Assembly (NCBI RefSeq): GCF_029080175.1
Contig: NZ_JARFJC010000029.1
DNA: 64,000 nucleotides
Strand: one strand, 5' to 3'
Source: Luteipulveratus flavus
GTDB taxonomy: Bacteria; Actinomycetota; Actinomycetes; Actinomycetales; Dermatophilaceae
In this document: one piece after another, positions 1-7,538 of the stretch
How positions within the stretch are numbered: position 1 is the first letter of the stretch
Layout: every line of letters starts with the position of its first letter
Position numbers and translations under genes: made by a program
The notes under the pieces: model-generated
Seen by the model: only the letters and a program-made list of their open reading frames with translations
Databases searched by the model: none
What the model was told of the DNA's origin: nothing

Positions 1-481
1 GGTACCCGACCATCCCGCCCAGGTCGGGGTTGATGCCCCAGCCCTGGCCGGCGGTGTCCCCGGTCCAGACGAAGCTCTGCCGACCCGAGGACGGCGCGGT
101 CCGCAGGTGCGCGACGCCCTCCTCGCCGAGGTGACCGTCCTGCCCCTCGAAGGCGAGGCGCACATCGTACTCGGCGCCGGGTCGCAGCCCGTGCAGCGTG
201 ATCTTCGCGGTGTGGTCGGTGTCCGGCGTCGCCCACGGCCCCCGGATCACCCGCCGCGAGCGGCCGGACCCCACCTGCGCCACCAGCCGGCCGACCCGGT
301 CCGTACGGGCCCACACGACGCCGCCGCTCGTCGTGACGTCGCCGGACATCACCCCGTGGGTGAGCGCCGGGCGCCCGGAGACCACGAGCGGCGCCGCGAC
401 CGCCCGGCGGGTGCTCAGACCGAGGGTGCCGGCGCTCGCGAGCGCACCGCCGAGGACCGTCCTGCGCGTCAGATGTGCCAT
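1..481 (-). CDS. PhoD-like alkaline phosphatase, N-terminal part (runs off the window)
   Basis: Secreted metallophosphoesterase of the PhoD family, which hydrolyses phosphodi- and monoesters outside the cell. Only the first 160 codons are present; the gene continues past base 1. The protein starts with a twin-arginine signal (TRRTVLGG, residues about 5-12, followed by an Ala-rich stretch ending in VAAP), as PhoD proteins are exported folded by Tat. A fibronectin-like N-terminal PhoD domain follows: THGVMSGDV near residue 42, VVWARTDR near 56, and GDTAGQGWGIN near 146, the last being the start of the metallophosphoesterase domain in this family. The metal ligands further on lie outside the window. 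It sits 82 bases downstream of the response regulator gene on the same strand, so co-transcription is possible but not shown. Family assignment is firm; substrate is not. Confidence 0.85.
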   Translation of the reverse strand, partial: MAHLTRRTVLGGALASAGTLGLSTRRAVAAPLVVSGRPALTHGVMSGDVTTSGGVVWARTDRVGRLVAQVGSGRSRRVIRGPWATPDTDHTAKITLHGLRPGAEYDVRLAFEGQDGHLGEEGVAHLRTAPSSGRQSFVWTGDTAGQGWGINPDLGGMVGY

Positions 482-563
482 GCGGTGAGCCTGGTCGGCA
501 CGGGTTGCGAACGAGGGTGACGGCCGTGGCCGACGGGTGAACGTCGCGCCAGGATCGTGCCCG

Positions 564-1178
564 TCAAAGCCAGCCGTGCTCCTGCGCGGCGTGCGCGGCC
601 TCGATGCGGTTGCGGGTGCCGGTCTTGGCGATCGCGGCGGACAGGTAGTTGCGCACGGTGCTCTCCGACAGGTGGAGCGTTCCGGCGATGTCGGCGACCG
701 TACGGCCGTCGGTCGCCGCGGTGAGGACGTCCCGCTCGCGCTCGGTGAGCGGGTTCGCCCCGGTTCGGAGCGCGGCCGCTGCGAGCTCGGGGTCGATGAC
801 CACCTCGCCGGCGTGGACCCGCCGGATCGCGGCGGCGAGCTCCTCCACCGGGCGGTCCTTGACCAGGAAGGCTCGGACGCCGACCTCCATCGCCTGCCGC
901 AGGTAGCCCGGCCGGCCGAAGGTCGTGACGATCACGACCTTGCACCCGGGCACCTGCTCGGCGAGGTCGGCCGCGGCGTCGAGGCCGTTGCGTCCGGGGA
1001 GCTCGATGTCGAGGACCGCGACCGTCGGCCGGTGTCGGAGCGCGGCGGGGAGGATGCGGTCGCCGGTGCCGACCTCGGCGACCACCTCGATGTCGTCCTC
1101 CAGCCCCAGCAGCAGCGACAGGGCACCCCGCATCATCGCCTGGTCCTCGGCGAGCAGCACCGTGATCGGCCCGGTCAC
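564..1178 (-). CDS. LuxR/NarL-type response regulator
   Basis: Cytoplasmic two-component response regulator of 204 residues. The N-terminal receiver domain (residues about 5-120) has the acidic pocket (LLAEDQ), the phosphoacceptor Asp in VAVLDIELPG near residue 55 and the conserved Lys in FLVKDRP near 105. The C-terminal part (about 138-200) is a LuxR-type helix-turn-helix with LTERERDVL and the recognition helix region LSESTVRNYLS. The GTG at 1178 is chosen because it overlaps the kinase stop by four bases (GTGA) and gives the standard receiver start; an upstream in-frame extension lies inside the kinase gene. It is the partner of the DesK-type kinase just upstream. Targets are unknown; the palindrome at 2971-2984 ahead of the DUF6069 gene is a candidate site. 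Confidence 0.93.
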   Translation of the reverse strand: MTGPITVLLAEDQAMMRGALSLLLGLEDDIEVVAEVGTGDRILPAALRHRPTVAVLDIELPGRNGLDAAADLAEQVPGCKVVIVTTFGRPGYLRQAMEVGVRAFLVKDRPVEELAAAIRRVHAGEVVIDPELAAAALRTGANPLTERERDVLTAATDGRTVADIAGTLHLSESTVRNYLSAAIAKTGTRNRIEAAHAAQEHGWL

Positions 1179-2362
1179 GTGTCGGCTCGCTCGCGCAGTG
1201 CCGGCAGATCGACGGTGACCTTGAACCCCGTTGGAGCAGAGCTGATCTCGATGGTTCCGGCCATCTGCTCGACACGCTCCTGGAGACCCTTCAGTCCGTG
1301 TCCGGCCGTTGACGAGGCTCCGCCGCCGTCGTCCACCACCGTCAGGCGGACCCGGCCGTCGGCCTCCGTGACGCCGACCCGGCAGCTGTGGGCCCGGGAG
1401 TGGCGTACGACGTTCGTGGTCGTCTCGCGGACGACCCACCCGAGGGTCAGATCGACGTCGGTGGGGAGGTCGTCGGGCACGGCGGCGACCTCGGGACGAA
1501 TTCCCGCAGCGCGCAGCGCCACTCGAGCCGCGACGGCCTCTTCGGCCAGGGTCGTACGCCGGTACCCGCCGACGGTCTCCCGGACGTCGGCCAGGGCCGA
1601 GCGGCCGATCTGCTCGATGTCGCGAGCGTGGGCCGCTGCAGCATCGGGATCACGACGGGCGGTGCGACGGACGGCCTCGGCCTTGACGACGACCACGGAC
1701 AACGTGTGGCCGAGCACGTCGTGCAGGTCGCGGGAGAAGCGGAGGCGCTCACGGACGACGGCGGCCTCGGCGAGCTGCGCCTGGGTGCGCGACAGCTCGC
1801 CGACGGCGGCCAGCAGCCAGTAGAAGAAGGAGGTCGCGGCACCGGCGAGGAAGCAGTTGACCGAGATGACCGTGCCCGTCGACCAGTCACCGGTGTCGAA
1901 CCCGATCGTGAGCGAGGAAAGGGTCGCGACGACAACGATCGCGACGGGGGCGTTCGGGGTGCGCAGCCCGACCGCAGCGCTGATGGCGACGAGCACGAAG
2001 ACGGCGTACCAGGCGTCCCCCCAGACCACAGCGCCGGTGCCCACCAGCAGCATCTGGAGTGCGACCAGACCGACGCCGACCCAGCGGCGCAGCACCCGCT
2101 CGGCGCCGACCGGGAAGACCAGCCCCACGAAGGCGGCTGCCTCGGACGCGACCACGACGAGCCGGAGCACGGAGCGGTCGCCTGCGGCCTGCGCGGTCGG
2201 GGCGATGAGCAGGATGACGAGCCACGGGAGCACCGGCCATGGGCCGGGACCCCGTCGCACCCAGCCGAGCAACCACGGCGGCAGACCGGTGGGAGCGCCG
2301 AATGGCAGGGCCGCGCGGTCGTCGACGAACGCGCTGCACCGGCGCTGACGCGGGCGGTCCAT
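1175..2362 (-). CDS. DesK/NarX-type sensor histidine kinase
   Basis: Membrane sensor kinase of 395 residues of the HisKA_3 class, which pairs with LuxR-type regulators. The N-terminal half has about five or six hydrophobic segments (residues about 42-195) and no large extracellular loop, so the signal is probably sensed in or near the membrane. The phosphoacceptor His is in SRDLHDVLGHTLS near residue 213, preceded by a short coiled region. The C-terminal HATPase_c domain shows the N box (VRETTTNVVRHS) and the G box (VVDDGGGASSTAGHGLKGLQERV). Its stop overlaps the regulator's start. A TAGCGT box lies six bases before its ATG, so besides reading from the DUF6069 gene it may have its own leaderless transcript. 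Partner assignment is strong; the signal is unknown. Confidence 0.93.
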   Translation of the reverse strand: MDRPRQRRCSAFVDDRAALPFGAPTGLPPWLLGWVRRGPGPWPVLPWLVILLIAPTAQAAGDRSVLRLVVVASEAAAFVGLVFPVGAERVLRRWVGVGLVALQMLLVGTGAVVWGDAWYAVFVLVAISAAVGLRTPNAPVAIVVVATLSSLTIGFDTGDWSTGTVISVNCFLAGAATSFFYWLLAAVGELSRTQAQLAEAAVVRERLRFSRDLHDVLGHTLSVVVVKAEAVRRTARRDPDAAAAHARDIEQIGRSALADVRETVGGYRRTTLAEEAVAARVALRAAGIRPEVAAVPDDLPTDVDLTLGWVVRETTTNVVRHSRAHSCRVGVTEADGRVRLTVVDDGGGASSTAGHGLKGLQERVEQMAGTIEISSAPTGFKVTVDLPALRERADT

Positions 2363-2368
2363 GGCGTC

Positions 2369-2374
2369 ACGCTA
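2369..2374 (-). promoter_or_regulatory. Candidate -10 box (leaderless) of the sensor kinase gene
   Basis: Read on the minus strand, TAGCGT stands exactly six bases before the ATG at 2362. This TANNNT-to-start distance places the transcription start at or next to the A of ATG. No recognisable -35 hexamer is seen. It is one of about twelve similar placements in the window. Confidence 0.4.
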
Positions 2375-2494
2375 CCCAGGCGCGACCGGCGATGATGGGC
2401 AGCCGACCCGGATCTGCTCGGCCACGCCGCTGAGGACCCGGGTACGCCGACCGCTGCGCGGCTCGCGGACGTGCCCGGTCCTCCGTCGCGACGC

Positions 2495-2881
2495 TCATCG
2501 GGTGCCGCCGCCGACGTAGGGGCGTACCCGCAACCACAGGATCAGCACGACTCCGACCACGACGTGCAGTCCCATGAGAGCGAGGGTGGCTCCGGTGGTG
2601 GTGGCCGCCAAAGGCCCGCTGAGCGAGAGCAGCAGCACCCCTGCCGCGAGCCACAGCCACCAGCGCAGTCCCGCGCGCCAGCGCAGCATCACCAGCTGGG
2701 TGAGGGCGGCGATCCCGCCGACGACCAGGGTCGAGACGACCACGGCGACCGGGCCGACCTCGCGGACCGAACCGCCCTGCTCCACCGTCAGCGGCACGTC
2801 GGCCGCCCACGCGATGCCCCAGCCGAGCAGTGCTGCCGCTGCTGCGCCGACGAGGGTCGCCGTCGTTCTCACGATGTCCAT
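2495..2881 (-). CDS. DUF6069-type four-helix membrane protein
   Basis: Small integral membrane protein of 128 residues with four predicted transmembrane segments: about 5-27, 44-66, 76-98 and 104-122. The pattern, with an early TM helix followed by a short VEQGG-type outside loop, resembles the DUF6069 family of actinobacterial membrane proteins, whose function is not known. The ATG at 2881 is chosen because GGGAGG lies eight bases upstream; an upstream extension to 2977 would lack this site and add a charged, non-conserved stretch. It precedes the sensor kinase on the same strand (132-base gap). A gene of this type next to a DesK-like pair may be the pair's target or a signalling accessory (inference). 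Confidence 0.72.
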   Translation of the reverse strand: MDIVRTTATLVGAAAAALLGWGIAWAADVPLTVEQGGSVREVGPVAVVVSTLVVGGIAALTQLVMLRWRAGLRWWLWLAAGVLLLSLSGPLAATTTGATLALMGLHVVVGVVLILWLRVRPYVGGGTR

Positions 2882-2918
2882 CTGCTGTGCCTCCCGAGTG
2901 ATCCTGTGAACGCCGTCG

Positions 2919-2924
2919 ACGCTA
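2919..2924 (-). promoter_or_regulatory. Candidate -10 box for the DUF6069 gene
   Basis: Minus-strand TAGCGT about 38 bases before the ATG at 2881. The upstream sequence is very GC-rich and has no clear -35 hexamer, as expected if an activator is needed. The palindrome at 2971-2984 is centred roughly 65 bases upstream of the predicted start, a common activator position. Confidence 0.35.
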
Positions 2925-2970
2925 CGAGCGCCTCCGGCCTCCCGGGAGGGCCGTCGATCCGCGGTCGCGC

Positions 2971-2984
2971 GGGACAAATGTCCC
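2971..2984. promoter_or_regulatory. Palindrome GGGACA-AA-TGTCCC, candidate operator
   Basis: A perfect 6-base inverted repeat with a 2-base centre, located between the divergent DUF6069 and RsmC-like genes. It lies about 90 bases upstream of the DUF6069 start and just where a -35 element of the RsmC-like gene would be (its TACGCT box is at 2992-2997). It could be bound by the LuxR-type regulator of the same gene group; this is inference from position and symmetry. Confidence 0.45.
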
Positions 2985-2991
2985 GCCGGGA

Positions 2992-2997
2992 TACGCT
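2992..2997 (+). promoter_or_regulatory. Candidate -10 box of the RsmC-like gene
   Basis: TACGCT eight bases before the ATG at 3006, consistent with a leaderless or near-leaderless transcript. No Shine-Dalgarno sequence is visible in the gap. Confidence 0.4.
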
Positions 2998-3005
2998 GCG
3001 ACGCG

Positions 3006-3626
3006 ATGTCCGAGGAGCAGCACGACCACTACTTCACCGCCCGACCGGCGAGTGCGGACGAACGACGCACCATCACGGTCCCGATCGCCGGGCGCTCTCG
3101 CACCGTCGAGGTGGCCCGCGGTGTGTTCTCACCCGACCGCATCGACCAGGGCACCAGCGTCCTGCTGCAGCACGCGCCCGCCCCGCCACCGACCGGGACC
3201 TTCCTCGACCTGGGCTGCGGCTGGGGTCCGGTCGCGCTCACCCTCGCGCTGCGCTCACCGGACGCGACGGTCTGGGCCGTCGACGTGAACGAGCGCGCCC
3301 TTGATCTCACGCGCAGGAACGCAGAAGCGCTGGGTGCCAACGGCATTCACGCCTCGACCGCGGCCGAGGTGCCGTCGGCGACGACGTACGACCTGATCTG
3401 GTCCAACCCCCCGATCCGGGTCGGCAAGGCGGTGCTGCACGAGCTGCTGCGGACGTGGTTGCCGCGCCTGGCGCCCGGCGGCGTCGCTCACCTCGTGGTG
3501 CAGCGCAACCTCGGCTCGGACTCGCTGCAGCGGTGGTTGGCCGACGAGCTCGGCGACGCGTACGAGGTGGCCAGACTGACCAGCGTCAAGGGCTTCCGGA
3601 TCCTCCAGGTGCGCCGCCGCCCCTGA
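3006..3626 (+). CDS. RsmC/RlmG-like class I SAM-dependent RNA methyltransferase
   Basis: Cytoplasmic methyltransferase of 206 residues. The Rossmann SAM site is plain: FLDLGCGWGPVALTLA near residues 68-83, the acidic end of beta-2 in VWAVDVNERAL near 94-104, and the N6/N2-type catalytic motif SNPPIR near 135-140. The NPPIR form is typical of the MTS domain family (RsmC, 16S rRNA G1207 guanine-N2 methyltransferase, and relatives). The E. coli RsmC is longer because it carries an extra non-catalytic N-terminal domain; the single-domain length here is the usual actinobacterial form. It is divergent from the DUF6069 gene and convergent with dapF. A role in ribosome modification is likely, but the exact target base is not decided by the sequence. 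Confidence 0.85.
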   Translation: MSEEQHDHYFTARPASADERRTITVPIAGRSRTVEVARGVFSPDRIDQGTSVLLQHAPAPPPTGTFLDLGCGWGPVALTLALRSPDATVWAVDVNERALDLTRRNAEALGANGIHASTAAEVPSATTYDLIWSNPPIRVGKAVLHELLRTWLPRLAPGGVAHLVVQRNLGSDSLQRWLADELGDAYEVARLTSVKGFRILQVRRRP

Positions 3627-3655
3627 GCGCGACGCGCCCGGCCGCCCGGGTCCGG

Positions 3656-4516
3656 TCAGGCAGGGAGCTCGACGGTGCCCGACGCGACGAGCGCGGCGGG
3701 CCCGGACAGCGCGACCGTCCGGTCGCCGATGTGGACGCCCAGCCGGCCACCGGGCACGTCGACCAGCCAGTCGAGCTGGTCCGCCGGCCGCCCGGCCCAG
3801 CACCAGGTGGCCAGCGCGGCCGCCGCCGCGCCGGTGCCGCACGACTCCGTCTCGCCCACGCCCCGCTCGTGGACCCGCATCGCGATGTGCCCGGGACCGA
3901 CGGCGCGGACCAGCTCGACGTTGGTGCCCTCCCCGGGAAGCGGCTCGACCAGGGGCGCGCGGGTGAGGTCCAGCTCGTCCAGGCCGACCTCCGGAGGAAC
4001 GACCACGACGGTGTGCGGGTTGCCGAGGTCCAGGCTCAGCCCGGGCATCGGCGCGGGCGCCCCGGCGACCTGGACGAGGGCGTCGCCCCCGCGCTCCACG
4101 GCAGCTGCACCGCCGACGAGCTGCCAGCCGCCCAGATCGACCGCGTAGCCGCTGGGAACGACCTCGATCCGCCGGACGCCCGCGCGCGTCCCGATGTCGA
4201 AGGTCGACTCCTCCACCAGGCCGTTCGCCCGCAGGTACTCGGCGAACACCCGGGTGCCGTTGCCGCACATCTCGGCGACCGAGCCGTCGGCGTTGCGGTA
4301 GTCCATGAACCACAGGCCGGGGTCGGTGCCGGCGGGTGCGCCCTCGACGGCTCCCGCGCGAACGACGCGGATCGTCCCGTCCCCGCCGATGCCGCCCCGC
4401 CGGTCGCACAGGAAGCGGACGTCCTCGGCACCCAGCGACAGCTCCCCGTCCAGATCCGGGACGAGGACGAAGTCGTTGCGGGTGCCATGGCCCTTGACGA
4501 AAGCGATGGTGGTCAC
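3656..4516 (-). CDS. dapF: Diaminopimelate epimerase
   Basis: Converts LL- to meso-diaminopimelate without a cofactor, the penultimate step to lysine and the source of the peptidoglycan cross-linking residue. The protein has 286 residues, the normal length. The two catalytic cysteines of the proton-abstraction pair are visible: Cys84 in the MCGNG motif and Cys226 in ESCGTGA, each at the helix start of its half-domain. The start is the GTG at 4516, giving the family N-terminus (FVKGHGTRNDF). It lies four bases after the miaA stop, so the two are surely co-transcribed, as in mycobacteria and streptomycetes, where hflX follows. Confidence 0.97.
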   Translation of the reverse strand: MTTIAFVKGHGTRNDFVLVPDLDGELSLGAEDVRFLCDRRGGIGGDGTIRVVRAGAVEGAPAGTDPGLWFMDYRNADGSVAEMCGNGTRVFAEYLRANGLVEESTFDIGTRAGVRRIEVVPSGYAVDLGGWQLVGGAAAVERGGDALVQVAGAPAPMPGLSLDLGNPHTVVVVPPEVGLDELDLTRAPLVEPLPGEGTNVELVRAVGPGHIAMRVHERGVGETESCGTGAAAAALATWCWAGRPADQLDWLVDVPGGRLGVHIGDRTVALSGPAALVASGTVELPA

Positions 4517-4520
4517 GGCG

Positions 4521-5459
4521 TCATGGTGTCAGAGGCGTCGGGGCGCCGATCGTGGCGAGGGCCCGGTCGAGGAGGTCCGGCGCGTCGTAGGGCAACCACA
4601 CGACGCGCGGCTCGGGGCGGAACCACGCCTCCTGGCGTCGGACCAGCCGTCGGGTGGCCAGGACGGTCTGCTCCTTGGCCTCGTGCTCCGGCAGGGCGCC
4701 GTCCAACTGACCGAGCGCCTGGGCGTACCCGATCGCCCTGCTGGCCGTCCGTCCCCGGCGCAGGCCCAGCGGCTCGAGTCCGCGGACCTCCTCCAGCAGC
4801 CCGTCCGCCCACATGCGGTCGACGCGGACGGCCACGCGCTCGTGCAGCTCGTGCCGTGGAGCCCGCAGCCCGAGCATCACTGTGGGACGCAGGAACTCGC
4901 GGCGCGGCATCGTCGAGCTGAACGGTCGTCCGGTGAGCTCGATGACCTCCAGCGCGCGGACCGTGCGGCGCCCGTTGCCCGGCAGGATGCCCCGGGCCGC
5001 CTCCGGGTCGCGCTCGGACAGCTCGCGGTGCAGCGCATGGGCGCCGCGCTCCTCCAGGGCGGCCTCCCAGCGGGCGCGGACGTCCGGGTCGGTGGGCGGG
5101 ATCTCCAGCACGTCGAGGGCGGCGCGGACGTACAGACCCGACCCGCCGACGACCAGCGGCACCCGCCCCCGCGCGAGCACCGCCTCGATGTCGAGGCGCG
5201 AACCTGCCTGGTACGCGGCGACAGTCGACTCCTGCGTGACGTCGAGCACGTCCAGCTGGTGGTGCGGCACACCGCGCCGCTGGTCCGCCGGAACCTTCGC
5301 CGTCCCGATGTCCATGCCGCGGTACAGCTGGGAGGCGTCGGCGTTGACCACCTCACCGCCGAGCCGTTCGGCCAGCGCGATGCCGAGGTCGGACTTGCCC
5401 GTCGCCGTCGGTCCCACGACCGCGACGACGCGGCCGTTCATCGTTTCGCGTGCACTCAT
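4521..5459 (-). CDS. miaA: tRNA dimethylallyltransferase
   Basis: Transfers a dimethylallyl group to N6 of A37 in tRNAs that read codons starting with U; MiaB (also in this window) then methylthiolates the product. The 312-residue protein has the P-loop GPTATGKSDLG near residues 16-26, the DASQLYRGMDIGTAK region near 42-56 with the catalytic Asp, and the tRNA-binding segment GGSGLYVRA. ATG 5459 (MSARE) and ATG 5441 (MNGR) are both possible starts; the second matches many homologues more closely. Longer readings upstream enter the promoter of the divergent amine-oxidase gene. It heads the miaA-dapF unit. Confidence 0.96.
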   Translation of the reverse strand: MSARETMNGRVVAVVGPTATGKSDLGIALAERLGGEVVNADASQLYRGMDIGTAKVPADQRRGVPHHQLDVLDVTQESTVAAYQAGSRLDIEAVLARGRVPLVVGGSGLYVRAALDVLEIPPTDPDVRARWEAALEERGAHALHRELSERDPEAARGILPGNGRRTVRALEVIELTGRPFSSTMPRREFLRPTVMLGLRAPRHELHERVAVRVDRMWADGLLEEVRGLEPLGLRRGRTASRAIGYAQALGQLDGALPEHEAKEQTVLATRRLVRRQEAWFRPEPRVVWLPYDAPDLLDRALATIGAPTPLTP

Positions 5460-5559
5460 CGCGGATATCGTCTCAGCCGGTGCGACCCGCAGACCCATCC
5501 GGACGTCGCGACGCTCCGAACTCCCCCCGATGCCGGCCTTCGACCCCCCAGGAGACTCG

Positions 5560-6825
5560 ATGACGGGACGACCCCGTGCTGCTGTGATCGGGAGCGGGGT
5601 GTCCGGGCTGGTCGCCGCGCACGTGCTCGGCCGGACCCACGACGTCACGCTCTACGAGGCGGACGAGCGCGCCGGCGGGCATGCGCACACCCACGAGATC
5701 ACCCTCGAGGGGCAGCGCTTCTTCGTCGACAGCGGCTTCATCGTCCACAACGAACGGACGTACCCGACCCTGCTGCGGCTGTTCGCCGAGCTGGACGTCG
5801 CGACCCAGGACACCGACATGTCGATGTCGGTCCGGCACGACGCCGACGGGGTGCAGTACGCCGGAGGGCGTGGCCTGTCCGGCATCCTCGCCGACCCACG
5901 CACCGTCGGCCGCCCGGCGTACCTGCGGATGCTGCGAGACGTCCGCCGCTTCCACCGCTCGGCCCGTCTTTTGCTCGACCGGTCACCGGGAGCTGAGGAC
6001 GTCTCCCTCGGTGACTGGCTGGAGCCGCAGGGGTTCAGCGACGCGTTCGTCGAGTGGTTCGTGCGTCCGCTCGTGGCCGCGGTGTGGTCCTGCGACCCGG
6101 ACCGCTCGCTGGAGTACCCCGCGCGCTCGCTGCTGACGTTCCTGGACCACCACGGCATGCTCAGCGTCACCGGATCCCCCACCTGGCGCACGGTCGTCGG
6201 CGGCTCGCGGGCATACGTCGACCGCGTGCTCGCGGGGGTGCACACCGTACGGCTCGGCTGCCCGGTCACCGGCGTGGAGCGAGCTGCGTCGGGGGCCTCG
6301 GTCACGGCAGCGGACGGCACCGTCCAGGAGTACGACGGCGTCGTCGTGGCCACGCATCCCCACCAGGCGCTGGCCCTCCTCCGGACCCCGACCCCCACCG
6401 AGCGCGCCGTCCTGGGCGCGATCTCCTACTCCGTCAACCAGGCTCAGCTGCACACCGACGCCACGGTCCTTCCGACCCGGCGCTGGGCACGGGCGTCGTG
6501 GAACTACCGCATCCCGACCGACCCGACGACCGGGGTCCTGGTGACCTACGACCTCACCCGGCTCATGCGACTTCCCACGCCGGGCGGCCAGCGAGTCCTG
6601 GTGACGCTCAACGGTTCCGGGCGTGTCGACAAACGAGCGGTTCTCGCCGAGATGGCCTACGAGCACCCGCTCTACACGACCGACTCCCTCGCCGCCCAGC
6701 GTCGCCTGCCCGAGCTGTCCGACCGGCGCGTCGCGTTCGCGGGGGCGTACCACGGCTGGGGCTTCCACGAGGACGGGGCGCTGGCGGGGCTGCGCGCGGC
6801 CGAGGCCCTCGGAGGCCGATGGTGA
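5560..6825 (+). CDS. FAD-dependent amine-oxidase-like oxidoreductase of the UfaA1/CFA cluster
   Basis: FAD/NAD(P)-binding protein of 421 residues. The N-terminal dinucleotide fold is clear (AVIGSGVSGLVAAHVL at residues about 8-23, then the YEADERAGGHAHT motif), and the C-terminal FAD segment reads AGAYHGWGFHEDGALAGLRAA. It belongs to the flavin amine oxidase superfamily but to the subgroup found beside DUF1365 and cyclopropane-fatty-acid-synthase genes (Rv0449c in M. tuberculosis; also alphaproteobacterial photo-oxidative-stress clusters). The ATG at 5560 has AGGAGA eight bases upstream. It overlaps the next gene by several bases (TGGTGA junction), so four genes form one operon. A role in oxidising or desaturating an acyl chain is inferred from neighbours; no substrate can be read from the sequence. 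Confidence 0.88.
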   Translation: MTGRPRAAVIGSGVSGLVAAHVLGRTHDVTLYEADERAGGHAHTHEITLEGQRFFVDSGFIVHNERTYPTLLRLFAELDVATQDTDMSMSVRHDADGVQYAGGRGLSGILADPRTVGRPAYLRMLRDVRRFHRSARLLLDRSPGAEDVSLGDWLEPQGFSDAFVEWFVRPLVAAVWSCDPDRSLEYPARSLLTFLDHHGMLSVTGSPTWRTVVGGSRAYVDRVLAGVHTVRLGCPVTGVERAASGASVTAADGTVQEYDGVVVATHPHQALALLRTPTPTERAVLGAISYSVNQAQLHTDATVLPTRRWARASWNYRIPTDPTTGVLVTYDLTRLMRLPTPGGQRVLVTLNGSGRVDKRAVLAEMAYEHPLYTTDSLAAQRRLPELSDRRVAFAGAYHGWGFHEDGALAGLRAAEALGGRW

Positions 6826-7538
6826 GACCGCGACTCATGCTGACCCAGGTGCGCCACACCCGCACCGCACCACTGCACAACGACTTCGCGTACGACGGGT
6901 GCGCCTGGCTGCTCGACGTGTCACGTTCGCGTGAGATCCCCTGGTGGGCAAAGCCGTTCGTCACGTTCCGGGCGGCCGACCACCTGGGAGACCCCGCGTC
7001 CACCTGGGTGCAGAACCTCGAGCACTTCCTCGGCACGCACGACGTGGACCTGCGGGGTGGCAAGGTGCTCGCGCTCACCGGAGCGCGCAGCCTCGGCCAC
7101 GCGTTCGACCCGCTCACGCTCTACTGGTGCTGGGACGCCGCCCACCGGCTCGTCGGGGTCGTGGCCGAGGTCCGCAACACCTACGGCGAGCGCCACGCCT
7201 ATCTCGTCGAGCCCGACCGGCGCGGCACCGCCACCACCGAGAAGGCGCTCTACGTCTCGCCGTTCAACGACCAGCACGGCTCGTACACCATGTCGGTCCC
7301 CGTTCCAGGCGAGGCCGTCGACGTCCGCATCACGCTCCATCGCGACGGGCACCCGCCCTTCGTCACCCGATGGACCGGCCGGCCGGCCGGCCCACGCGAC
7401 GCGCTGCGCGTCGCAGTCCGGTTGCCGCTCGCGCCGCACCTGGTGAGCGCCCGCATCCGGGTGCAGGGCATCCGGTTGTGGCTTCGCCGTCTCCCCGTCC
7501 AGCCCCGTCCGCGTCATCAGCGCCAGGAGGCCGTATGA
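6819..7538 (+). CDS. DUF1365 protein of the CFA/amine-oxidase cluster
   Basis: Protein of 239 residues of family DUF1365 (Rv0448c type). Typical features are the N-terminal TQVRHTRTAPLHNDFAY region, FNPLT-like FDPLTLYWCW near residue 95, the VRNTYGERHAYLV stretch, and KALYVSPFNDQHGSYTM. No signal peptide or clear membrane helix is seen. Its start overlaps the end of the amine-oxidase gene, and its stop overlaps the start of the first CFA-like gene (ATGA), so translation is coupled. The family has no settled biochemical function; its near-constant pairing with an FAD oxidase and a CFA-type methyltransferase argues for a step in making modified fatty acids (inference). Confidence 0.88.
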   Translation: MVRPRLMLTQVRHTRTAPLHNDFAYDGCAWLLDVSRSREIPWWAKPFVTFRAADHLGDPASTWVQNLEHFLGTHDVDLRGGKVLALTGARSLGHAFDPLTLYWCWDAAHRLVGVVAEVRNTYGERHAYLVEPDRRGTATTEKALYVSPFNDQHGSYTMSVPVPGEAVDVRITLHRDGHPPFVTRWTGRPAGPRDALRVAVRLPLAPHLVSARIRVQGIRLWLRRLPVQPRPRHQRQEAV

